DNA of 12,339 bases, taken from assembly GCA_964546585.1 (NCBI GenBank), contig CAZJKE010000046.1, forward strand, positions 1-12,339. Reading direction: 5' to 3'. The position numbers and the translations under genes were made by a program. This document shows, one piece after another, positions 1 to 6,438 of this stretch. The notes below the pieces were generated by a model. It did no database searches and was not told the DNA's origin. It was given only the letters and a program-made list of their open reading frames with translations. Position 1 is the stretch's first letter, and every line of letters starts with the position of its first letter. The DNA is from CAZJKE01 sp964546585. GTDB lineage: Bacteria > Planctomycetota > Phycisphaerae > Phycisphaerales > SM1A02.

Positions 1-320
1 ACGAGGCCGGTGACACCGAGGACCCCTCGAGCATCGCCACATGGGCCATCGGGATCGGTGGGTCGTTCCTGATGATCGCGACGGTCGCCATTGCGTCCGG
101 CGTCTTCTTCCGCGCGGAGTCGTGGGAGGCAAGGGTCAAGCATGTGGATGTTCGTTACGAACAGCGAGACATGGTCCGTGCCGCACAACATGCTGTGCTT
201 GAAGAAAGTGCCCACTGGGTCAGGGAGCATGATCCGGCAAGCGGGCGAGTTGTTGACAGGCTTGTTATCCCGATCAATCAGGCGATGAACATCGTTGCAG
301 GAAACACCGAGCCGAAGTGA
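1..320 (+). CDS. Small single-span membrane protein, 5' partial (alternative complex III / oxidase operon)
   Basis: The reading frame is open from base 3 to the TGA at 318-320 and gives 105 visible residues. The first in-frame ATG, at 72, lies inside the membrane span, so the true start is upstream of the window. Visible residues 1-10 are acidic and polar, about 11-36 form one hydrophobic span, and the rest is a soluble tail ending in a stretch with the pattern IPINQAMNIV. Short single-span proteins with a similar tail (IPI-x-x-AM) occur, as I recall, just before SCO and cox genes at the end of alternative complex III operons in Planctomycetota. That points to a quinol:cytochrome c oxidoreductase cluster to the left. 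The stop codon overlaps the next start (TGATG), so it is co-translated with the SCO gene. Its function is unknown; a role in complex III or oxidase assembly is inferred only from position. Confidence 0.6.
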   Translation, partial: EAGDTEDPSSIATWAIGIGGSFLMIATVAIASGVFFRAESWEARVKHVDVRYEQRDMVRAAQHAVLEESAHWVREHDPASGRVVDRLVIPINQAMNIVAGNTEPK

Positions 321-1186
321 TGCAGTTTCAACGATCCATCACGACGCTTGCCGCACTGGGATGTGCCAGCGCAGTTGCTGCCCAAAAACTGCCTGAGGAG
401 CAGCCGTTGGAGTTGCAGGGTGTCGGCATCGAAGAACATCTGGATGCTCCAGTGCCGCTCGACCTCACATTCACTGATGCCGCAGGTCAGGAGATTCAAC
501 TTGGCGACTGCTTCGACGGCGAGACGCCGGTGATCCTGACGCTGAACTACTACGGGTGTCCGATGCTCTGCAGCCTCACCCTCAACGGGTTGACCGACGG
601 CATGTCGGAAATGTCCTGGGACTGCGGCGACGAATTCCGCGTTGTAACCGTCAGCATCGACCCAACGGAAACCGCTGCGCTTGCAAAACAGAACAAGCAG
701 GGATATCTCGAAAAGTACGGCCGGGAGTCGGCGAAGGAAGGGTGGCGATTCCTGACAGGCAGTCAGGAGAACATTACGGCGTTGGCGGATGCCGTCGGCT
801 TTGGCTATGTCCAGGACGAGAACACGGGCGAATACCTGCACACGGCAAGCATCATGTTCATTACACCGGATGGCCGGATCTCGAAGTACATGAACGATGT
901 CCGGTTTCTTCCGCGTGATCTCCGGTTCGCACTCGTCGAGGCCTCCGAGGGAAAGATCGGATCGCCGTTGGACAAACTGTTGCTGTTCAACTGCTTTCGA
1001 TACGATCCGGAGAGCAACAGTTATACGCCAAGTGCATGGAAGCTGATGCGATCGGCCGGCGTGCTGACGCTCGTGGTACTTGTCGGGGGCCTTGCGGTTC
1101 TCGGATGGGCCAGTCCCAAACGGATTCGCGCTGGACAAGAACGCTTCGTCGACAGTGACAAGGATGCGAGTGACTCGACCCCATGA
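320..1186 (+). CDS. SCO1/SenC/PrrC-family copper chaperone
   Basis: The product has 288 residues. SCO proteins are thioredoxin-fold, copper-binding factors needed to assemble the CuA centre of oxidase subunit II; the adjacent gene encodes exactly that subunit. The copper-binding CxxxC motif is visible (Cys80-Pro-Met-Leu-Cys84), preceded by a TLNYYG strand, and the third ligand is His174 in EYLHTASIMF, followed by TPDG. Residues 1 to about 21 look like a cleavable signal peptide ending AVAA-Q. Unlike classical SCO1, which has an N-terminal anchor, this one has a hydrophobic span at about 245-264 near the C-terminus, with a short charged tail. This would anchor it in the membrane with the domain outside the cytoplasm. 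The ATG at 320 overlaps the upstream stop; a GTG immediately before it (317) is the alternative. No good Shine-Dalgarno is present, so coupling is likely. It shares ATGA with coxB. Confidence 0.93.
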   Translation: MQFQRSITTLAALGCASAVAAQKLPEEQPLELQGVGIEEHLDAPVPLDLTFTDAAGQEIQLGDCFDGETPVILTLNYYGCPMLCSLTLNGLTDGMSEMSWDCGDEFRVVTVSIDPTETAALAKQNKQGYLEKYGRESAKEGWRFLTGSQENITALADAVGFGYVQDENTGEYLHTASIMFITPDGRISKYMNDVRFLPRDLRFALVEASEGKIGSPLDKLLLFNCFRYDPESNSYTPSAWKLMRSAGVLTLVVLVGGLAVLGWASPKRIRAGQERFVDSDKDASDSTP

Positions 1187-2277
1187 CTACCGAAATCCTG
1201 CAACTCTTGAGTGAACTTGCACTTGCCGCTGGCAGCGAAGCAACATTCTGGATGCCCGAGCAGGCATCTACACTTGCACCTGATGTGGATTTGGCTTTCA
1301 ACGTCATCAGTTGGATAAACTACTTCTTCTTCACACTCATAGTTGTGCTCACTGTTGTGTTCGCCATCAAGTATCGACGGCGGTCGCACGTGGCGAATGT
1401 TCAGGGGCCGACACACAACACGCCGCTGGAAGTCACCTGGACGGTGATCCCGCTCATGCTCGTAGTAGTGATCTTCACGGTCGGCATGCGTGGATATCTC
1501 AATATCCAGACGGCGCCGGAGGGCTGCTACGAAATACAGGTCACGGGGCAGAAGTGGTCATGGACCTTCTATCACCCGGAATCGGGTGTGACGGAAGCCG
1601 CTGAAGTGACGGTGCCTGAGGGCCGACCCGTCCGATTCCTCATCACATCCAACGATGTGCTGCACAGCGTGTTCATCCCGTCGTTCCGTGTCAAGATGGA
1701 CGCCATTCCGGGACGCTATACCTCTCTATGGTTCGAGGCTACCCGCTCGGGCGACTTCCAACTCTATTGCACGGAGTACTGCGGGAAGGATCATTCGAAG
1801 ATGCTCGCCACGGTGCATGTCATTCCGCAGGTTGGTTTCGATGCGGCGATGAAGAAACTTGCCACCGAGTATGAGGACATGTCACTCGGGCAGTTGCCCG
1901 CTTATGCGATCAACCGGCTCTACAACAGGTGCGTGTCCTGCCACTCTCTTGATGGATCCAAAGGGACAGGGCCCTCGTTCCGTGGCCTGTGGGATCGCAC
2001 GGTCAATGGAAGTACAGTCTTCAGTGATGGGACAACACTCCTGGAGGAAATGGATCCCGGAGATGAGTATGAACTTCCCGAGAACTACCTGCGGGAGTCG
2101 ATTCTGAATGCGCAAAAACGAATCGTTGAAGGCTATGCCGGTTCCATGCCTTCATTCCAGGGCCAACTCAAGACCCGGCAGATCACTGCGATCATCGAGA
2201 TGTTCAAACACCTGAACGATGTCGCTGACAGTGAAGGAAACATTCTCGTAAACCCGGATGGAACCCCCGTCCAATGA
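1183..2277 (+). CDS. coxB: Cytochrome c oxidase subunit II with fused cytochrome c domain (caa3 type)
   Basis: The product has 364 residues. Subunit II accepts electrons from cytochrome c at its CuA centre and passes them to haem a in subunit I. There are two membrane spans at about 38-63 and 84-104, then a cupredoxin domain. CuA ligands are all present: His161, Cys196, Glu198, Cys200, His204 and Met207 (motif CTEYCGKDHSKM). The aromatic electron-entry motif KWSWTFY lies at 124-130. After the CuA domain comes a class I cytochrome c domain with haem-attachment motif Cys250-Val-Ser-Cys253-His254 and likely axial Met322 in GSMPSF. That fusion defines a caa3-type enzyme with its own tethered cytochrome c. 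No cleavable signal is obvious. The start is an ATG overlapping the SCO stop by ATGA, with AAGGA 18 bases upstream, too far to be a good ribosome site. The next gene is coxA. Confidence 0.97.
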   Translation: MTTEILQLLSELALAAGSEATFWMPEQASTLAPDVDLAFNVISWINYFFFTLIVVLTVVFAIKYRRRSHVANVQGPTHNTPLEVTWTVIPLMLVVVIFTVGMRGYLNIQTAPEGCYEIQVTGQKWSWTFYHPESGVTEAAEVTVPEGRPVRFLITSNDVLHSVFIPSFRVKMDAIPGRYTSLWFEATRSGDFQLYCTEYCGKDHSKMLATVHVIPQVGFDAAMKKLATEYEDMSLGQLPAYAINRLYNRCVSCHSLDGSKGTGPSFRGLWDRTVNGSTVFSDGTTLLEEMDPGDEYELPENYLRESILNAQKRIVEGYAGSMPSFQGQLKTRQITAIIEMFKHLNDVADSEGNILVNPDGTPVQ

Positions 2278-2296
2278 TGCAAGCGATACTCCTGCG

Positions 2297-3979
2297 ATGA
2301 CGACCCTCGACACAACGGGCAAGGCCCCTGACAACTACCTGACGCATACCAGGGGTATTCGTTCGTGGCTCTTCACCCTCGATCACAAACGGATCGGGGT
2401 GATGTATCTGGTGTGTGTTCTGACCGCATTCCTGCTCGGCGGCCTGTTTGCCATGCTGGTTCGAATCCAATTGGTCTCGCCCGAGGGCGCGATCATGTCG
2501 CAGGACGACTACAACCAGGCGTTCACACTACACGGCGCGATCATGGTGTTCCTGGTGATCATTCCGGCCGTTCCTGCAGCCCTTGGCAACTTTGTGCTGC
2601 CCATCATGCTCGGCGCAAAGGATGTTGCCTTCCCCCGGCTCAACCTCCTGAGTTGGTGGCTCTGGATCTTCGGTCTTGTCTTCTTCCTGCTGGCGATCGT
2701 CTCCGGTGGGCTGGACACCGGTTGGACCTTCTACACGCCCTACAGCATTGACAAGTCATCCGCGATGGGCGGCGTAATTCCCGCGGTCACGGGCGCGTTC
2801 ATTCTGGGGTTCAGTTCCATCTTCACGGGGATGAACTTCATCGTGACGATTCACCGCTTGCGGCCTCCGGGGATGACCTGGTTCAGAATGCCGCTATTCC
2901 TCTGGTCAATCTATGCGACGGCGGTTATTCAGGTGCTCGCTACTCCGGTCATCGGCATCACGTTGTTGTTGCTTGCGATCGAGCGAGGGTTTGGCATCGG
3001 CATCTTTGATCCTGCCATGGGCGGTGATCCCGTTCTCTATCAACACTTCTTCTGGTTCTACTCGCACCCGGCGGTCTACATCATGATCCTGCCCGCGATG
3101 GGCGTCATCAGCGAGTTGATCGCGGTGCATTCGCACCGACACATCTTCGGGTACACATTCATCGCATTCAGTTCCATTGCGATCGCCATTTTCGGCTTCC
3201 TCGTATGGGGACACCACATGTTCGTGGCCGGCCAGTCTCCGCTTGTCAACGTGGTCTTCTCGCTCATTACATTCAGTGTGTCGATCCCGTCAGCGGTCAA
3301 GGTCTTCAACTGGCTTGCAACGCTGTACAAGGGATCTATCAGTCTGAACACGGCGATGCTCTATGCGCTGGGATTCCTCTTCATCTTCTCAATCGGAGGG
3401 TTGACGGGGCTCTACCTTGGCACGCTGGCTACCGATGTTCACTTGCATGACACCTACTTTGTGGTCGCGCACTTCCACTATGTCATGATGGGGTCGGCGC
3501 TGATCGGCTTCATCGGCGGCATTCACCACTGGTGGCCCAAGATCACAGGGAAGATGTTCAGCGAGTTGTGGGGGAGAATCGCTTTCTCTTTCGTCTTTGT
3601 GGGATTCAACCTGACCTTCTTTCCCCAGTTCATGCTCGGATCCCAAGGCATGCCGCGGCGTTACGCCACATATCTGCCTCAATTCCAGACATACAACATC
3701 GTCTCGACCATCGGATCGTTTGTCATGGCCATCGGCTTCTTCATCATGCTTGGGTACCTGCTGCAGTCGATCTTCGGCGGAAGGCGTGCGCCGGCGAATC
3801 CGTGGGGCGGCCGAAGTCTTGAGTGGCAGTGCTCTTCACCGCCGCCATGGGATAACTTCGCGGAGCAGCCGGCGGTAGGCGATTGCTACGACTTCTCCGT
3901 ACTCCAGTGGGACGAGAAGGAGCAGGGATATACATGGAAGAGCGATGCGCCTCATCCGACGGCGGAGGACACGGCATGA
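2297..3979 (+). CDS. coxA: Cytochrome c oxidase subunit I, A2-type haem-copper oxidase
   Basis: The product has 560 residues from ATG 2297. It is the catalytic proton-pumping subunit, reducing O2 to water at the haem a3-CuB site. About twelve membrane spans are expected. All six histidine ligands are visible: His79 (TLHGAIMVF) and His394 for low-spin haem, His257, His306 and His307 (WGHHMF) for CuB, and His392 for haem a3 (VVAHFHYV). Tyr261 is the residue that crosslinks to His257. Lys335 in PSAVKVFNW matches the K-channel lysine. The sequence around His257 is YSHPAVY, with no glutamate; this is the hallmark of the A2 subfamily, where Tyr-Ser replaces the D-channel glutamate. An alternative start at ATG 2258 adds 13 residues and overlaps coxB by 20 bp. 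Neither start has a Shine-Dalgarno; I prefer 2297 because the extra residues are low-complexity and the other overlaps here are 4 bp. Confidence 0.97.
   Translation: MTTLDTTGKAPDNYLTHTRGIRSWLFTLDHKRIGVMYLVCVLTAFLLGGLFAMLVRIQLVSPEGAIMSQDDYNQAFTLHGAIMVFLVIIPAVPAALGNFVLPIMLGAKDVAFPRLNLLSWWLWIFGLVFFLLAIVSGGLDTGWTFYTPYSIDKSSAMGGVIPAVTGAFILGFSSIFTGMNFIVTIHRLRPPGMTWFRMPLFLWSIYATAVIQVLATPVIGITLLLLAIERGFGIGIFDPAMGGDPVLYQHFFWFYSHPAVYIMILPAMGVISELIAVHSHRHIFGYTFIAFSSIAIAIFGFLVWGHHMFVAGQSPLVNVVFSLITFSVSIPSAVKVFNWLATLYKGSISLNTAMLYALGFLFIFSIGGLTGLYLGTLATDVHLHDTYFVVAHFHYVMMGSALIGFIGGIHHWWPKITGKMFSELWGRIAFSFVFVGFNLTFFPQFMLGSQGMPRRYATYLPQFQTYNIVSTIGSFVMAIGFFIMLGYLLQSIFGGRRAPANPWGGRSLEWQCSSPPPWDNFAEQPAVGDCYDFSVLQWDEKEQGYTWKSDAPHPTAEDTA
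3964..3969 (+). promoter_or_regulatory. Ribosome binding site of the subunit IV gene
   Basis: GGAGGA lies six bases before the ATG at 3976, inside the coxA tail. It is the best Shine-Dalgarno match in the window and decides the start of the subunit IV gene over an in-frame ATG at 3883. Confidence 0.7.
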
Positions 3980-4365
3980 CCACACTTCCCACTGATGGCG
4001 GCCATGATGATCATGGAGTCGGGCATGTTGTATCCATCAAGCTCCTCGTCACTGTGTGCGCGATGCTGCTCGTTCTGACTGTGGTGACGATTCTGGCTGT
4101 CCAGTTGGATTTCACCGAGGCCAACATGCCGGAGATGAACATCATTGTTGCGATGGGCATCGCGTGCGTGAAAGCGACGATCGTTGGGCTGATCTTCATG
4201 CACCTGCTTTGGGATCGACCATTCATCGGCTTCATCTTTGTGGGGTCGATCCTCTTCGTCGTCCTGTTCGTCGCCTTGGCGATGACGGACACGATGGAGT
4301 ACCAGGAGTCGATCATTCCCGGCAATACCCCCAAGGTGCAACAGGCGATCGACGAACTGCACTGA
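3976..4365 (+). CDS. coxD: Cytochrome c oxidase subunit IV (caa3-type, COX4_pro family)
   Basis: The product has 129 residues, the usual size for the prokaryotic subunit IV family. Three membrane spans are visible at about 20-42, 55-77 and 83-104. The second span carries the family pattern of a small-residue helix running into ACVKATIVGLIFMHL. The N-terminus has a short histidine-rich patch (HDDHGVGH, residues 10-17). Subunit IV is an accessory membrane subunit thought to stabilise the oxidase; it has no cofactor. The start overlaps the coxA stop by ATGA and has a good GGAGGA ribosome site, so coupling to coxA is very likely. In related operons a subunit III gene normally stands between subunits I and IV; here there is none. 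The gene ends the operon, facing the DUF3179 gene 39 bp away. Confidence 0.88.
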   Translation: MTTLPTDGGHDDHGVGHVVSIKLLVTVCAMLLVLTVVTILAVQLDFTEANMPEMNIIVAMGIACVKATIVGLIFMHLLWDRPFIGFIFVGSILFVVLFVALAMTDTMEYQESIIPGNTPKVQQAIDELH

Positions 4366-4378
4366 AGAGGTATCCTCG

Positions 4379-4402
4379 ACCGGTACCCGGTGCCGGACAC
4401 CG
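4379..4402. terminator. Weak bidirectional hairpin between convergent operons
   Basis: In the 39-bp gap between convergent genes, ACCGG (4379-4383) pairs with CCGGT (4387-4391) across a 3-base loop. An alternative, mutually exclusive hairpin pairs CGGTG (4388-4392) with CACCG (4398-4402) across 5 bases. Neither is followed by a T-tract, so this is a plausible but unproven termination site for both strands. Confidence 0.25.
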
Positions 4403-4404
4403 CT

Positions 4405-5448
4405 TCAGTGCGCCCAGAGAGGGTCGGCGGGGTGATTGGCGTGCCAGGCGAACCACAGGGCGGGGCGAGCATCGACGCGTGAGCCATCGGTGGTGTGGGC
4501 TACGGCACTCAGCGGGTGATCCTCAACATCAAAGATGATCGTCGTTGCGCCGAGTTGATCAGTGACGCGTCCATCCTGCGACGCTTCCAACAGCCAAGAG
4601 AGCGGGTACACGCGGCGGTCTCTCCCATGGACCACCGCAAGCACTCGAGCCTTATGGGGCAGCACAGCAGCATCGGGCATTGGCGATCCGGGGAAGTAGA
4701 TGTCGCTGGTCGAAAAGTAGAGATCCGGGCTGCCCTTGCGATATCGCTTCTTCAGATCCTCGTCAGGTGCGAGCACTGAGGTGCCAGGGTTCGACGCGAG
4801 CCACCGCTTCCAGGTCGTGAGCTCAAATGGCAGGTGCTGCAGCGCCGATTCAGCGAGCAACGGTGAGTAGAGCCTCTCCCCGCCTGCCGAGTCGCTTCGG
4901 GGGTAGATCAACATGCCACCGTTTCCGGCGAGGCCGCTGTTTCCGAACTCCACATCACCATCGACAAGTCTCCTGGAGAACACCGCAGCGTTGCCGCTGG
5001 GCCAGTGCCATGTCACGGCGATGGGCGTATCCCCGATGTGATCATTGATAATTTCGTGGACATGCAACATGTGGAGCGGATAGGCGCGCGCTTCACCGTC
5101 AACCAACACGCCGATGACAAGATCATCTGTCACCAGAAGGGGGTCTCGAGAAGTGGCATCCCGCTTCTCGACGTCCGCCATCGAGAGAATACTGGGATTG
5201 GTGAGGGCCGGTGCCATGTCGCGGTGTTGCATCGCCGGGACGATCTGCTCGTGGGGCAGGTCCAAGCCGGTCAGATCGAATTTGTACGACTCTACGGATC
5301 GACCATCACCGAGATGCCCCGCCGACAACCTGAACAACGCCGGCGCAATGGCCCACATCACCAGCGAAAGCAAGAGCACCGCCAGAATAATCAGCACCCA
5401 GCCGCCCTCTCGAATCGTCAATCCCGCAGGCGCGTCCTTGGATGTCAT
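4405..5448 (-). CDS. DUF3179-domain membrane protein, cysteine-free
   Basis: The product has 347 residues. One membrane span at about 15-37 anchors a large domain that should lie outside the cytoplasm. Residues about 110-226 match the DUF3179 family: VIGVLVDGEARAYPL, then HEIINDHIGDTPIAVTW, FGNSGL and a W-x-x-WLASNPGTSVL block. Residues 269-307 repeat the first unit in degenerate form (VLAVVHGRDRRVYPLSWL, then DQLGATTIIFDV), giving two related halves. The family usually has a CPLC-like motif after the VT strand; here residues 147-153 are WHWPSGN, and the whole protein has no cysteine. The function of DUF3179 is not known. The ATG overlaps the ctaB stop by 4 bp (ATGA), which fixes the start and implies coupling to haem O synthase, so a role in oxidase or haem A assembly is a reasonable guess from context only. 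Confidence 0.8.
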   Translation of the reverse strand: MTSKDAPAGLTIREGGWVLIILAVLLLSLVMWAIAPALFRLSAGHLGDGRSVESYKFDLTGLDLPHEQIVPAMQHRDMAPALTNPSILSMADVEKRDATSRDPLLVTDDLVIGVLVDGEARAYPLHMLHVHEIINDHIGDTPIAVTWHWPSGNAAVFSRRLVDGDVEFGNSGLAGNGGMLIYPRSDSAGGERLYSPLLAESALQHLPFELTTWKRWLASNPGTSVLAPDEDLKKRYRKGSPDLYFSTSDIYFPGSPMPDAAVLPHKARVLAVVHGRDRRVYPLSWLLEASQDGRVTDQLGATTIIFDVEDHPLSAVAHTTDGSRVDARPALWFAWHANHPADPLWAH

Positions 5449-6389
5449 GGCAGCAACGATGCTGTGTCTATCCACTCCACCGTCTGCCGGTCGAGCAACA
5501 TGACGATCAGCAGAAGCGGGAGATAGGTAATGCTCGCGAGGAAGAGTTGCTTCGCCGCATGTGTGTCCCTCGTCCGCCAGAGGATCACTGACCGGTATGT
5601 CATCCACAGTCCGAGTCCGCAGCCCACGATGCCGAAGAGCAAGCCTTCGATACCGATCATCGTCATTGCCAGCGCAAGTGGGCATAGCGCGAGGCTGGTG
5701 ATGACACACACACGCCCGGTCAACTCGCCCGAGGTATCCAGCACCGGCAACATCCTGAATCCGCCGCGGCGATAGTCGTCGCGGTACATCCATGCCAATG
5801 CGAGGAAGTGCGGCAGTTGCCAGGTGAACAGGATGGCAGCGAGCAGCCACGCCCCGGTCGCCATTGCACCAGACGCAGCGATCCACCCGAGTACTGGCGG
5901 CAGCGCGCCGACAACTGCACCAATGATTGTGTTGAGCGATGTTTTCGCCTTGAGCGGCGTATACACCAGCACATAGAGCAGGATGGTCGCGAGACCAATG
6001 CCCGCAGATGCCGGATTGGCGCCGAATGCAAGCACACATGTTCCGGCATATGTCAACAGCAGGCCAACTACAAAGGCATGGGTCGTGGACAGGTGACTGG
6101 CCGGCAGGGGCCGCGAAAGCGTCCGCCGCATCCGTCCGTCGCGAGTCTGCTCCACAACCTGGTTCAACGCGGCAGCGGCTGCGGCGGACAACATTGTGCC
6201 AAGAAGCGTCCAGCACAGCGTTCCCCAATTCACGCCGAACGGGCTCGCCATGACGAAGCCAACTGCAGTCGTAAACACGACGAGTCCGCTGAGCCGGATC
6301 TTGGTCAGTTCGCAGTAGAGCCCCGGCAAGCCGGGGCGAGGCGCCGCGGCTTCGTCTGCCGCATCAAGATGCATTGCTGCTTCAGGCAT
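5445..6389 (-). CDS. ctaB: Protohaem IX farnesyltransferase (haem O synthase)
   Basis: The product has 314 residues, near the family norm of 280-310. It transfers a farnesyl group from farnesyl diphosphate to haem B, giving haem O, the precursor of haem A used by the oxidase encoded next door. It is a UbiA-superfamily membrane protein with about nine spans. The first prenyl-diphosphate motif is Asn76-x3-Glu80-x3-Asp84, followed by RTLSRPLP. Further family blocks are YTPLKAKTSLNTIIGAVVGA at 143-162 and WQLPHFLALAWMYRDDYRRG at 190-209. I chose ATG 6389; a second ATG five codons on (6374) is possible. A longer open frame to 6488 would run into ctaA and past the probable promoter. It overlaps the DUF3179 gene by ATGA and is divergent from ctaA, its pathway partner. 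Confidence 0.95.
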   Translation of the reverse strand: MPEAAMHLDAADEAAAPRPGLPGLYCELTKIRLSGLVVFTTAVGFVMASPFGVNWGTLCWTLLGTMLSAAAAAALNQVVEQTRDGRMRRTLSRPLPASHLSTTHAFVVGLLLTYAGTCVLAFGANPASAGIGLATILLYVLVYTPLKAKTSLNTIIGAVVGALPPVLGWIAASGAMATGAWLLAAILFTWQLPHFLALAWMYRDDYRRGGFRMLPVLDTSGELTGRVCVITSLALCPLALAMTMIGIEGLLFGIVGCGLGLWMTYRSVILWRTRDTHAAKQLFLASITYLPLLLIVMLLDRQTVEWIDTASLLP

Positions 6390-6401
6390 GGATGGTCGCG
6401 T

Positions 6402-6409
6402 AGTATACC
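6402..6409. promoter_or_regulatory. Candidate back-to-back -10 elements between ctaB and ctaA
   Basis: The 49-bp divergent gap contains the palindrome GTATAC (6403-6408). Read on the minus strand it gives TATACT (6407 to 6402), a good -10 hexamer 12 bases before the ctaB ATG. Read on the plus strand it gives TATACC (6404-6409), about 30 bases before the ctaA ATG. No convincing -35 is visible on either strand. If used, ctaB mRNA would have a very short leader. Confidence 0.3.
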
Positions 6410-6438
6410 CCGCCTCTTCGCTGCATCGAGCAACACGC

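Noticed and set aside
278..1138. Long minus-strand frame of 286 codons opposite the SCO gene
   Set aside because: Composition is that of an antisense shadow, and the plus-strand frame has an unmistakable SCO copper motif.
4379..4402. Strong intrinsic terminator between convergent operons
   Set aside because: Stems are only 5 bp and no T-run follows on either strand; kept only as a weak candidate.
4990..5010. DUF3179 protein as a selenoprotein with TGA-encoded Sec in its CPLC motif
   Set aside because: Selenoprotein forms of the family exist, but the codons here are TGG CAC TGG CCC AGC GGC AAC on the minus strand, with no TGA.
5449..6228. Open frame extending the DUF3179 gene upstream to 6228 on the minus strand (607 codons in all)
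   Set aside because: The extra 260 residues lie antiparallel to no gene but out of frame within ctaB on the same strand, are rich in Arg, Cys and His, and match nothing. The ATGA start at 5448 fits the protein's N-terminal span.
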